From Candidatus Poseidoniales archaeon (lineage in GTDB: Archaea > Thermoplasmatota > Poseidoniia > Poseidoniales > Poseidoniaceae), in assembly GCA_003602415.1 (NCBI GenBank), contig QQSK01000007.1, positions 56,601 to 116,086 on the forward strand: 59,486 nucleotides of DNA. The letters are read 5' to 3'. The translations under genes and the position numbers were made by a program. Positions within the stretch are counted from its first letter, which is position 1, and each line of letters starts with the position of its first letter. A model generated the notes under the pieces. That model was given only the letters and a program-made list of their open reading frames with translations, made no database searches and was not told the origin of the DNA. This document shows positions 19,944 through 29,819 of the stretch, in pieces.

Positions 19944-22900
19944 TCACGACCTCTTTACATCATACCAGATTGTTGCACCATCAACTTCGAAGGAATCTCC
20001 GCTTCCATCCGATAAATCGAATGTTGCTTTGCTCGCTCTCGTTTCGTTGATAATCCATGCCCTATCCTCTTCGAACAATTCCGGGGCATCTTTAATCCAA
20101 ACTTTCAGTGAAATAGTATCTTCAATTGCAAGATTTAGGTCCTTGCGAGATGCTTGAATTCTTCTTGTGATATCTCGAGCTAATCCCTTTGAGAGAAGTT
20201 CCGGAGTATCTGTCATGTCAAGAACTAAGGAAACTGAACTGTCTGCAATTTGAACAGTCTGCGCTGCGTATCCTTCTCTTTCGACTCTACGTAATTCAAT
20301 GTCGTCTTCACCGATTTCATATCCTGCAATCACTAGGTTGCCAGCCTCAATACTCGCAAGCATCGATTCGCTGTTGCCATCTGCAATTCCTTGAAGGACT
20401 GCAGGCAAATCCTGTCTACACTTTGCACCTAGAGTTCTACGATTAGGAGTAACTTCGACGCGCTGGAAGCGGTCTAGGTCTTTCTCAAGAGAAATGGTTT
20501 CGACATTCAATTCTTCAGCAAGGATTTCATGGAATGCAGAAAGGTCCGGCCCACTTACAATCCAGCCTTCTGCACAGGGTAATCTCTGTCTTCTATCTGC
20601 GTCCACTCTAATTCTGCGACCTGTTTCTGCTAACTCTCTTACCAGTTCCATCGTTTCAATAATTTCAGCGTTGATGGTTTCAGGTTCTGGCCAATCAGCC
20701 ATGTGTACGGATGAACCAGTTAAGTTGCGGTGAATTGTATCTGACATGAAAGGAGAAACAGGAGCCATCAATTTACTCACGGTGATCAACACCTTGTGCA
20801 ATGTATGCTGGCAAGCAAGTTTGTCATCACTATCAGCCTCATCCCATAGTCTTCTACGGGAACGCCTGACATACCAATTGGATACATCGTTCACAACGAA
20901 CTCTTCAATATCTCTGCACGCTTTGTGGAAATCCCATTCTTCGAATTGCTTTGTTGTACCCTCGACAACTTCTGCCAATCGAGATAGCACCCAATCATCT
21001 AATGGTGTATTCTTTCCAACAGGCGATGTCTCGGGGTCGAATCCATCCAATGCTGCATAATCTGCATGGAATCTGTGAACATTCCACAATGTCAAGAACA
21101 TCTTTCCGTAGGTTTCACGAACGCCATTAGGATCAAACTTCAGTGGATTCCAAGGCGCTCCAGCAGTAACCATGTACCATCTGGTTGCGTCAGCTCCCTC
21201 ACGATTGAAGTGGTCCCACGGGTCTACAATGTTGCCTTTGGATTTCGACATCTTCTTTCCTTCAGCATCCAAAATCAATCCTAATGAAAGACATCTCTTG
21301 TAACAAATAGAATCGAAAACAGTAGTGCTTACCGCTAACAGGGTGTAGAACCAACCTCTAGTTTGGTCAACACCTTCACAGATGTAATCAATAGGGAAAT
21401 TACTCTCGAACTTTCCTTCTTCACCGAATGGGTGATGCCACTGGGCAAAGGATGCGCATCCTGAATCAAACCAGCAGTCCATTACGAATGGCTCACGCTT
21501 CATATCACCATTACATTCGGTACAAACAAGAATAGTATCGTCCACAAATGGTCTGTGAAGGTCCTCTGCAACCGGGCTTCCATCTTTGGCCATATTTGCC
21601 ATTTCTTCAGTGGAGCCAACACAGTGTTGGTGGCCACAGTCATTACAAATCCAAACAGGTAGAGGAGTTCCCCAATACCTTTCACGACTGATTGCCCAAT
21701 CCTTGACATTGCGTAACCATTCACCAAACCTTCCTTCTCCAACCCAGTCAGGAGCCCATTCAACTTCTGAATTGAATTGAAGCAGTTGGTCCTTGACCGC
21801 AGTCATTCTAACAAACCATGAATCCATAGCGTAGTACAACAATGGATGTCCGGTTCTCCAGCAATGAGGATAATCGTGAAGATACATTTTCTCACGATAT
21901 AGTAATCCTGCATCGTGCATTAACTGGATGACAGTTTCATCACAGTCCTTGACATAGCGTCCGTCCAATTCTGGATGGGTGCCTGCAAGGAATGAACCAT
22001 CCATCGCAACAGTATGTTGAGCAGGCAGTCCTACTTCCATACCCAAGTTGTAGTCATCTTCACCATACATTACTGCGGTGTGAACAACACCTGTCCCGTC
22101 GGTAGTGGTAACCCAATCTGCTCCAATTACTGTCCAAGCGGTTTTTGAATCTCCTCGGTCTACTGCGCCAGGGAATAATGGCTGATATGCACGCCCAATC
22201 AAATCGCTTCCAGGGAATGTTTCCACTTCTTCACAATGGTGACGAATAACCTCTTTGAACAGATCCTTAGCCAAAATTAGTTCTTCACCGATTTCAGCCC
22301 CTCCATGTCCTTCCCATTTCTCAGGGTCCGCAGTAACCTTGACTCTGACATATTCAACATCTGGGCCAACTGCTAATCCGACATTTCCGGGCAGTGTCCA
22401 AGGGGTTGTGGTCCAAGCTAGAATTGAAGCATTTGTATCTTCAAGTTTGAATTTGACATAGACTGAAGGTTCTTCCACTTCTTTGTATCCAAGAGCAACT
22501 TCGTGACTTGAATATGAGGTTCCCGTTTGAGGACAATATGGTAGAACTTTGTATCCTCGGTAAAGCAATCCTTTCTCGAACATCTGCTTTAGTGCCCACC
22601 AGCATGATTCGATGTATTCGTTGTGTAGAGTTACATATGGTTCATCAAGGTCACACCAATATGCCATTCTCTCGGTCATATCTCTCCAAGCGGCTTCGTA
22701 TGTCCAAACCGACTCTCGGCATTCCTTGTTGAATTCCTCCATGCCAAAGGCTTCAATCGCTTCATTGCTCATCAAATCAAGTCTTTTCTGAACTTCGATT
22801 TCGACAGGTAATCCGTGAGTATCCCATCCACCTTTTCTTTCGACAAAGTTTCCTTGCATCGTTTTCCATCTACAAACAAGATCCTTGTAGGTTCTTGCAA

Positions 22901-23081
22901 CGACGTGATGAATACCTGGCTTACCGTTTGCAGTAGGTGGGCCTTCCAAGAAAATGAAAGGCTCTCCATCTGCTCTATTGTCAACAGTTGCTTCGAATAA
23001 TTTCTCGTTTTGCCAAGTGGAAAGTAATCCAGTTTCCAAAGCCACCGAATCCAATTCGGCGGTAGTCTGAGGAGTGGCCAT
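19944..23081 (-). CDS. ileS: Isoleucyl-tRNA synthetase
   Basis: A 1,045-residue class I synthetase of the archaeal/eukaryotic-like type. The HIGH region is GPPTANGKPGIHHVVART (about 47-64), the KMSKS signature is KKMSKSKGNIVDP, and the editing (CP1) domain includes LAWTTTPWTLPGNVGLAVG. Zinc-ligand cysteines are seen in CNDCGHQHC, and CTECNGD adds another pair. The C-terminal anticodon domain and an archaeal-type tail (ITRRIQASRKDLNLAIEDTI) are present, so the gene is full length. It charges tRNA-Ile in the cytoplasm. The start is at ATG 23081, divergent from the giant surface protein across a 132-base region with a perfect hairpin. Confidence 0.98.
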   Translation of the reverse strand: MATPQTTAELDSVALETGLLSTWQNEKLFEATVDNRADGEPFIFLEGPPTANGKPGIHHVVARTYKDLVCRWKTMQGNFVERKGGWDTHGLPVEIEVQKRLDLMSNEAIEAFGMEEFNKECRESVWTYEAAWRDMTERMAYWCDLDEPYVTLHNEYIESCWWALKQMFEKGLLYRGYKVLPYCPQTGTSYSSHEVALGYKEVEEPSVYVKFKLEDTNASILAWTTTPWTLPGNVGLAVGPDVEYVRVKVTADPEKWEGHGGAEIGEELILAKDLFKEVIRHHCEEVETFPGSDLIGRAYQPLFPGAVDRGDSKTAWTVIGADWVTTTDGTGVVHTAVMYGEDDYNLGMEVGLPAQHTVAMDGSFLAGTHPELDGRYVKDCDETVIQLMHDAGLLYREKMYLHDYPHCWRTGHPLLYYAMDSWFVRMTAVKDQLLQFNSEVEWAPDWVGEGRFGEWLRNVKDWAISRERYWGTPLPVWICNDCGHQHCVGSTEEMANMAKDGSPVAEDLHRPFVDDTILVCTECNGDMKREPFVMDCWFDSGCASFAQWHHPFGEEGKFESNFPIDYICEGVDQTRGWFYTLLAVSTTVFDSICYKRCLSLGLILDAEGKKMSKSKGNIVDPWDHFNREGADATRWYMVTAGAPWNPLKFDPNGVRETYGKMFLTLWNVHRFHADYAALDGFDPETSPVGKNTPLDDWVLSRLAEVVEGTTKQFEEWDFHKACRDIEEFVVNDVSNWYVRRSRRRLWDEADSDDKLACQHTLHKVLITVSKLMAPVSPFMSDTIHRNLTGSSVHMADWPEPETINAEIIETMELVRELAETGRRIRVDADRRQRLPCAEGWIVSGPDLSAFHEILAEELNVETISLEKDLDRFQRVEVTPNRRTLGAKCRQDLPAVLQGIADGNSESMLASIEAGNLVIAGYEIGEDDIELRRVEREGYAAQTVQIADSSVSLVLDMTDTPELLSKGLARDITRRIQASRKDLNLAIEDTISLKVWIKDAPELFEEDRAWIINETRASKATFDLSDGSGDSFEVDGATIWYDVKRS

Positions 23082-23150
23082 GCGTCATCCGAGATGTGAA
23101 CATGTCTTGAAACAGTCGTTTCCAATTTTTGTTATTTTTTCGTAAAAACT

Positions 23151-23167
23151 CCACTTCGTAGAAGTGG
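23151..23167. promoter_or_regulatory. Perfect 7-bp inverted repeat between divergent genes
   Basis: CCACTTC-GTA-GAAGTGG is an exact palindrome with a 3-base spacer, between ileS (start 23081, minus) and the giant surface protein (start 23214, plus). On the ileS side lies a T-rich tract (about 23121-23140) that would be an A-rich, TATA-like promoter for ileS. The palindrome could be a dimeric regulator's operator or an RNA hairpin in the 5' leader of the surface-protein gene. Confidence 0.35.
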
Positions 23168-23213
23168 TTGGGAGGGGTTGCTTTGAATTACATTGAGTTC
23201 ATCCAGTGAACGC

Positions 23214-26200
23214 ATGGCGACATCAAATAGAGGGGTTCAGGCGTTCGCGCTTAGCCTCTTATTCCTGTTATCAGGTCCGCTATCACAGTTTTTGATGTTT
23301 GATGAAGGAGTAAATGAACTACATTCGGATGATGCTATTTTGCAATCCTCTTCAGATTACACAGAAGTAACAATTCCGGGACATGGTTCTGCGGGCATTG
23401 GCCCTTCTGTCGATATGGATTCAGGACATGCATTGCAAACAATTTCCTTTTCCGTAGCTGCTGGTGATGATATTCGTTCGGGTGGTTTCGACTGGTCGGA
23501 TTGGGATCAATCAGGATTTTCTTCACAAGGTTTGGTCGAGGAAGATGATGGTTCTCTGATTCTTGGTTTCCAAGGAATAACTTGGGATTTCGATAATGGA
23601 ACGGAGGGATGGAGTTCTTCGAGTACTAGTTTCGGCCAATATAACACCGGCATAACATGCGGAATGAGTGGTAACAATGGAGGTTCATGGTGGACTAGAG
23701 GCGGTTCTGTAACCATAACTAGTCCTAAAGTAAGCCTAGCTGGATATCAGGGGTTATCTCTCAACACTTGGATTAGACAAGGAAACTATGGTTGTGGAGA
23801 AGAGCCTGATACAAATGAAAACTTCTACCTAGAGTACAAGAATTCCAACAATGGCTGGTCACAGATTCAGTATCTGGCAGGTTCTACAAGTGGTGGTTCT
23901 GTAACCAATGTAAATTACAATCTTCCAGCCAATGCTTACCATGCTGATTTCCAAATCAGAGCTAGACAAAACGCAGGTTCAGGGACTTGTTGCGATTACT
24001 GGTTCTTCGACGATGTTGTAGTTCCCGGTACAACAGGAGCAACTCTAACTACGCGTTCTTTTGGTTGGTCAAATGGTGCTCATGAACAGTTGGAAGAAGG
24101 CCGATATCCTCCGATGTACATAGAGGCTAAGATTCCAGATGGAGCACATCTTAATTGGACAGTCATCGATGCAGATACTAATAATCCTGTACCTGGTCTT
24201 GTAAATCGTTCAGGTCAATGGGTTGACCTTTCAGTAGTTGATTGGAGCAAACATAAATCGTTGAAACTGGATGTTGATTTCAGTTCAAATCCACAAGGAG
24301 AATCTCCTCGATTATACGGAATCTCTGGAGGAGGCAAGATTTACGATAGTTTCTCAACTGATCCAGAAATCAATGGATGGGAACTCAATGACACAGTTTG
24401 GAACCCTAGTTCGTTTGGAGTTACTGGAGTTGTAAATTCAACTATACTCTCTCCTGTATATGACATCGATATGCCCTTCTCAGCGTACAAATTCGAATCT
24501 GATATGGTTTCTAATGCTACGGTTTTAGTTTCTCTTGATAGAGGTAATTGGACTGAAATAAATTCATCATCTCAAGTGATTTATTTGGATGAAGCATCGA
24601 ACTCAATTCAGTTCCATTATCAGGGTATGGCGAACTGGGAATTACAAAACTTCCAACTCCAACTATATCCTAGCAGTGTAGTCTCTCAACCTAGAATGGA
24701 TATCGATAACGATGGAATAAATGAATGGGAAGTAGTAGGAGATGGCATTGGTTCATGGGGTAACCAAGACGTATTTTTGGATGGTAATTCTTCAACCACC
24801 TTCTCGGTTGGTCTCAGCCCAACTAAATGGCACAATTTGCTAATTCCTAAGAATGCAAAATCGTTTGAGGTAACCGTTGACAATGTCGGTTCTGTTGGTC
24901 TAGGAGTTCAAACAATAGCCTTGTGGGTTGGTAATGTTATGATTTCACAAACTGGAGGAACTGGACATGTTGACGGTCTTCGTTTATCTCTGAATCAAAC
25001 CGAACTAGACTTACTAAATTATGAAACAGATAATTCTGCATCAATGACCTCGGTTGGAGGTTCAGATTTCGTATTAGCAAAAGTCGAGTCGATTACTGAT
25101 GCAGGCTCCTATCGAATCGCTGGTTTGACAATTGGGTATGATGCAAAGGATGTGGTGGTGGCTACTGCAATCGATGAAATGGTGTTAGCGATGAATCGAG
25201 CTAGATTGGATGTGAATAAGGCATCAAGCCTTCCTCTGATATTCAATGCTGAATCATCTTGTATTCTTGAAGTTGAAATTATTTCATTCACAACTTCAGG
25301 AGATGTAACAATTGGAGCACTAACTTGGAATAATTATTCTCAGGTTCTTACCCCTTCACAAAATTGGAGAGAAATCAATACAAGAGCGCAAATCCACACC
25401 TCATCTCCTCATCGTTTGATATTGAATATGTATACTGAAGATAAAGTTGCAATGTGGTTTATCCCTATGCAATCAGGAAACATCATTGGAACCGGTGATC
25501 ATGATTCACTGATTATGCACGATGGCGGATTAATTCACAATCATTCTCAAGATATTCATGACATCATGCTCAGTTTTAGAACATCCCAACAATTGGATGA
25601 CCAATCATATCTCCGATTGGAATCTCGAATTCAATTGTCGAATGGAGTTGTTTCCATGCCAGTCATAGATACTTGGATTAATTCAGCAATCGACAATGAT
25701 ATGCTAATCGAATCGATGTCTGTTTATTCTGATAGAGGAATGGTTCCATCCAGTCTAAATTACCTGATGGCAGAAGATAATTTGACCTTCGAAATCGATG
25801 TTGGGTTTGAAGATGGAGATTCAGACGCCAAACCATTCCCTGGAGAATTTTTACTCGAGTTCACTCGAAATGGTGAGGTAATAGCGAACACAACCGGATA
25901 CAATGGTTCCAGTTGGGTTGTAGAGACTGCAACTCCTTTCACCAGTGGAAACGTCACTTATGGAGCAACTCTTACCCCATTGGCAGGCGGTGAATTGGGA
26001 GACCCATACATGGTTAATCGAACATTCGAAATCGACCCGCTCGCACCTGTTGTTACTGGCGCAAACATTCGATATTTCGACCATAGACAATCGTCTGCCA
26101 CTCAGGAATTGATAATCAATATTACAGATCAACCGGTACTACCAGAAGATGTTACTCTGATGTTATGGAATGAATGGTCCAATGATTATGATGGCGACGG

Positions 26201-28079
26201 GTGGCCAAGTGAAGGAGAATTCATCGCTAGAACTTTGGATACCCCTGTCGATTTGGATGCCACCTATGGATCATATACGACATTGATTGATGATACTTCA
26301 GGATATCCTGGTGAAAAGGTGGCAGGATATGTCGTTGGAGCTGACCCATCTGGTCATGAAATAATTGGAGGCGGTTCTAATATGACTGATGATCATTTGT
26401 TCATGTATCAAATCATGACAGATGGAACTCCGGTGATTGATAGCGATGGTTTCGAATGGACAGATGGTCGCAGGGCATGGCTTCATCCAGGTCAAACCTA
26501 TGGATTGAATATTTCATTTACTGAGACCAATGGAATTTCGGACCTTAGTGAGATTGAGATAGTTCTTGCAGATAATATCGAAAGCGATCAATTGATTCTG
26601 AGATGGGATGCAATATCTAGGAATTGTAGTAGTCAAACAGATCATATCGCAATTGTTTCGTGTATCGTACTCGACCAAAATGGGTTCACTCCTGACCCAT
26701 TCGACCAAGATTTAGTATTGTATCTTGAAATAACTCCTCAATGGACACTGCCGGATTTAGGTGATATCAGAAGAGAGCCATTGGTGAGAATCTATGACCG
26801 TGCTGGTAATCAAGATGTAGATTCGTTCCCGCAAAACCGTTGGAGATTTTCGGCAGAGATGATGATTCCTGAGGAGTTATCTTTGTGGGCTGAAAATGGT
26901 GCTGTAACAGATGACGGCGCTAGAGTATCTCCGGGCTCTTCAATGGAATTATCGGGCGAGGTTGTCTTTTTCAGAAGCATGGAAAAACCTCAATTCGAGT
27001 GCGATATTGAAGTCCGCTTAAACGGTGTAAAAACCTCAGCAATAGCTCAGGATGGATTGTTCACAGCCGCTCTTAACGCACCATTGAATTCTGGTCAGCA
27101 TGCAATGACTTGGAATGTTGATTGTATGCCTGAACAAGGAATTGACTTGACCAGCCCTACTCAGGCTGTAAAATGGATATTAGTTGATGCAATAGGTCCT
27201 CAAGTGGTTGAGTTCTCATCACCTAGGGAATCTTCAATTCTAGCAACTGAATCTCATTTCGTAAGAGTGATTATTTCTGAAAATTATGGAATTGATGCTG
27301 ACTCTGTTGAATTGATTTGGTGGGTTACTGCCAAAGGCCAAAATTCGGCTATTGTGTCAGGTTCTACCGATCTTCAGTTAGACGGTGTTGAAAATGCAGG
27401 TCTTCGTTTAGAATTCATCGGCTCAGTAGACCTATCGGATATCTCTCCAGAGTTCCTTCATGAGCAAACAGTGTTGAAGATGAGATTCGAGGGAAGAGAT
27501 ATTGCTGGTAATCAATTTGTTACTGCAGGCAATAGTGAGAATTCACCTGCAGGCGTTTGGGATTTGGAGCATTATGTTCCAGATTATTCAATCGAAAGAA
27601 GCGGTATCGAATTGTCCAAGTCAAATCTTGAAGTCGATGAGCCAACCATCGTGCAGATTCACATTCGCAACGATGGTAAATTAGGCGGAGATGCAGAAGT
27701 TTTGGTTGAGGTGGTTGACCTTAACGGAGAAAGAAATCAATTGACTAGAACTACAATTTTCGTTGAATCACAATCTGTATCAACATTAGTCGTTGATTGG
27801 AAACCTTCAGTTCCAGGAATTCAGAGAATCGAAGTCACTCTGTATGAAGAAACCGAAAAATCAGAGTTCATCGATGTTAAGCCTACCCAAGAAAGAGCAT
27901 TCCTAGAAGATACGATAGGTTCTGCCAATTCTTGGATTTTGGGTACGACAATTGTGATGTTGTGTGCAGGTATTCTCTTCTTGCTTTCTTGGATGCGTGC
28001 GGCCACTGCCAAACACGGTCAATCAGATATCGAATGGGATTTAGAGGATGAAGAGTTCGACGAAGAATTTGAAGATTGA
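23214..28079 (+). CDS. Giant surface protein, C-terminally anchored
   Basis: A 1,621-residue exported protein. The N-terminus has a hydrophobic signal (AFALSLLFLLSG). The ectodomain is a chain of beta-rich domains. Near the N-terminus a MAM/lectin-like region is suggested by WDFDNGTEGW, then SWWTRGGS and DYWFFDDVVV. Calcium-loop-like stretches DIDNDGINEWEV (about 494) and DYDGDGWPSEGEF (about 992) follow. Near the C-terminus is a CARDB-type domain (VDEPTIVQIHIRNDG), then one membrane helix (about 1573-1593) and an acidic tail. No catalytic motif is visible. It may be an adhesin, a substrate-binding protein or a cell-wall protein. The frame opens at TTG 23193, but ATG 23214 is preferred. Confidence 0.8.
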   Translation: MATSNRGVQAFALSLLFLLSGPLSQFLMFDEGVNELHSDDAILQSSSDYTEVTIPGHGSAGIGPSVDMDSGHALQTISFSVAAGDDIRSGGFDWSDWDQSGFSSQGLVEEDDGSLILGFQGITWDFDNGTEGWSSSSTSFGQYNTGITCGMSGNNGGSWWTRGGSVTITSPKVSLAGYQGLSLNTWIRQGNYGCGEEPDTNENFYLEYKNSNNGWSQIQYLAGSTSGGSVTNVNYNLPANAYHADFQIRARQNAGSGTCCDYWFFDDVVVPGTTGATLTTRSFGWSNGAHEQLEEGRYPPMYIEAKIPDGAHLNWTVIDADTNNPVPGLVNRSGQWVDLSVVDWSKHKSLKLDVDFSSNPQGESPRLYGISGGGKIYDSFSTDPEINGWELNDTVWNPSSFGVTGVVNSTILSPVYDIDMPFSAYKFESDMVSNATVLVSLDRGNWTEINSSSQVIYLDEASNSIQFHYQGMANWELQNFQLQLYPSSVVSQPRMDIDNDGINEWEVVGDGIGSWGNQDVFLDGNSSTTFSVGLSPTKWHNLLIPKNAKSFEVTVDNVGSVGLGVQTIALWVGNVMISQTGGTGHVDGLRLSLNQTELDLLNYETDNSASMTSVGGSDFVLAKVESITDAGSYRIAGLTIGYDAKDVVVATAIDEMVLAMNRARLDVNKASSLPLIFNAESSCILEVEIISFTTSGDVTIGALTWNNYSQVLTPSQNWREINTRAQIHTSSPHRLILNMYTEDKVAMWFIPMQSGNIIGTGDHDSLIMHDGGLIHNHSQDIHDIMLSFRTSQQLDDQSYLRLESRIQLSNGVVSMPVIDTWINSAIDNDMLIESMSVYSDRGMVPSSLNYLMAEDNLTFEIDVGFEDGDSDAKPFPGEFLLEFTRNGEVIANTTGYNGSSWVVETATPFTSGNVTYGATLTPLAGGELGDPYMVNRTFEIDPLAPVVTGANIRYFDHRQSSATQELIINITDQPVLPEDVTLMLWNEWSNDYDGDGWPSEGEFIARTLDTPVDLDATYGSYTTLIDDTSGYPGEKVAGYVVGADPSGHEIIGGGSNMTDDHLFMYQIMTDGTPVIDSDGFEWTDGRRAWLHPGQTYGLNISFTETNGISDLSEIEIVLADNIESDQLILRWDAISRNCSSQTDHIAIVSCIVLDQNGFTPDPFDQDLVLYLEITPQWTLPDLGDIRREPLVRIYDRAGNQDVDSFPQNRWRFSAEMMIPEELSLWAENGAVTDDGARVSPGSSMELSGEVVFFRSMEKPQFECDIEVRLNGVKTSAIAQDGLFTAALNAPLNSGQHAMTWNVDCMPEQGIDLTSPTQAVKWILVDAIGPQVVEFSSPRESSILATESHFVRVIISENYGIDADSVELIWWVTAKGQNSAIVSGSTDLQLDGVENAGLRLEFIGSVDLSDISPEFLHEQTVLKMRFEGRDIAGNQFVTAGNSENSPAGVWDLEHYVPDYSIERSGIELSKSNLEVDEPTIVQIHIRNDGKLGGDAEVLVEVVDLNGERNQLTRTTIFVESQSVSTLVVDWKPSVPGIQRIEVTLYEETEKSEFIDVKPTQERAFLEDTIGSANSWILGTTIVMLCAGILFLLSWMRAATAKHGQSDIEWDLEDEEFDEEFED

Positions 28080-28133
28080 TGATAAGCAAAAGCATAGTAA
28101 CTAACTACTTTTGGCGAAAAATGAGGGATTGAG

Positions 28134-29819
28134 ATGGCTACCAAAATCGCCTTATTGCAATCCAACCCAATAGTCGGAGACATTCTTGGCAATGCTGAGA
28201 TGATTTGCCAATTAGCAAAATTGGCATCAGATTCTGGAGCTAGTTTTGCAGTAACCACTGAATTAGCGATCAGTGGTTATCCTCCTAGAGATTTGTTGCT
28301 TCAATCGGATTTCGTTGATTCATGTCACAAAATAGCTAGTGAGTTGAAATCAGAAATTCCGGTCTTGGTTGGCACACCGGTTCCACCTGCAGCAAATCGT
28401 TCTCTTCCGGGGAATGGAGTTGTTAGAGCAGGTGATTCAGTTCGTGAAGTAACCAGAAAGCAACTTTTGCCAACATACGACGTCTTCGATGAAGCCCGTT
28501 ATTTCGAAGCCGATGAAAGACCAGGGATTGCTCGCACAATAGCGGGGCTAGATATTGGAGTGACTATTTGTGAAGATGCTTGGCAGCATTGCGGTGCTAC
28601 ACCAAATGATTACGACAATGACCCGATAGCACAAATCGTTGAATGGGGCCGCCAAGGTGTCGTTTTAGATGCAACAGTCAATCTCTCAGCATCACCTTAT
28701 CATGCTAACAAATCAGGTATTAGAATCGCAGTTGCACGTAGTGCAGCAGCATCACTAAACCATCCGTTTTTGTTAGCAAATCAGGTTGGAGGAAATGACG
28801 ACCTTCTATTCGATGGCCGCTCAATAATCGCTTGGCCAAATGGCGAAGTTGTGGTTGCTCCTGCATGGTCTGAAGGAGTTTTGATGACTGATTTATCAAA
28901 TCCTGAAGGCTGTACGTGGATTGGCGAAGGAGAGATTTCTATTCTCAAGTCTGGCCAAGAGTTGCAAGAGACAGATGATGATTTACTCGATGCGGTAATC
29001 ATCGGATTATCTGATTATTGTAGAAAAAGCGGAATATCAAAAATCGTGTTGGGTCTTTCTGGTGGTATTGATTCAGCTCTTGCAGCATGTGTTGCAAGTG
29101 CTGCGGTTGGCCCAACGAATGTAACTGGGATTTCTATGCCTTCACGACATTCAAGTCAGCACAGTATTGATGATGCAAAATCATTAGCAGAGGCCCTTGG
29201 AATTAATTTCTCAATACTTCCAATTACAGATTTGCATAGCGCAGCAGATTCTGAATTGGCTGGCATTCTTGCGAATGGAAACCCTGTTGCTGGTGAGAAT
29301 TTACAAGCAAGACTACGCGGATTAATCGTGATGGCTCATGCTAATGCTAACGGGGCAATGGCAATTGCAACCGGTAACAAATCAGAACTTGGTCAAGGAT
29401 ACTGCACTCTCTATGGTGATATGGCCGGAGGATATGCTCCATTAGGCGATTTATACAAAATGGAAGTCTATTCATTGGCTAAGCAATTCAACAAGAGATT
29501 AGGGAAAGAAGTTGTAAATCAATCTACTTTGACCAAGCCTCCTAGCGCAGAATTGGCACCAGATCAGAAAGATGAGGACAGTCTACCTCCTTATCCTGTA
29601 CTAGATGAGATTCTTCGCCTACACATTGAAGACGGTCTTGATGCCACTCAAATTTCAGATAAGGGTCATGATTCTAACATTGTAAATGAGGTGCTGACGC
29701 GCCTAGCTAGAAATGAACACAAGCGTTGGCAAATGCCACCTGCGCCTAGGGTCTCAAAGCGTGCATTCGGTCAAGGCTGGCGCCAACCGCTTGCTGCCAA
29801 ACACGATTGGCGTCAATGA
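28134..29819 (+). CDS. nadE: Glutamine-dependent NAD+ synthetase
   Basis: A 561-residue two-domain enzyme. The N-terminal nitrilase-type glutaminase has the Glu in TELAISGYPPRD, the Lys in RKQLLPTYDVFDE and the nucleophile Cys in VTICEDAWQH. The C-terminal synthetase has the PP-loop LGLSGGIDSALAACVAS and the family segment TGNKSELGQGYCTLYGDMAG. It makes NAD+ from deamido-NAD+, with ammonia channelled from glutamine. The ATG at 28134 follows GAGGGATTGAG, a plausible ribosome site. The length matches glutamine-dependent NadE rather than the short ammonia-dependent form. The last 7 bases overlap the convergent collagen-like gene. Confidence 0.97.
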   Translation: MATKIALLQSNPIVGDILGNAEMICQLAKLASDSGASFAVTTELAISGYPPRDLLLQSDFVDSCHKIASELKSEIPVLVGTPVPPAANRSLPGNGVVRAGDSVREVTRKQLLPTYDVFDEARYFEADERPGIARTIAGLDIGVTICEDAWQHCGATPNDYDNDPIAQIVEWGRQGVVLDATVNLSASPYHANKSGIRIAVARSAAASLNHPFLLANQVGGNDDLLFDGRSIIAWPNGEVVVAPAWSEGVLMTDLSNPEGCTWIGEGEISILKSGQELQETDDDLLDAVIIGLSDYCRKSGISKIVLGLSGGIDSALAACVASAAVGPTNVTGISMPSRHSSQHSIDDAKSLAEALGINFSILPITDLHSAADSELAGILANGNPVAGENLQARLRGLIVMAHANANGAMAIATGNKSELGQGYCTLYGDMAGGYAPLGDLYKMEVYSLAKQFNKRLGKEVVNQSTLTKPPSAELAPDQKDEDSLPPYPVLDEILRLHIEDGLDATQISDKGHDSNIVNEVLTRLARNEHKRWQMPPAPRVSKRAFGQGWRQPLAAKHDWRQ

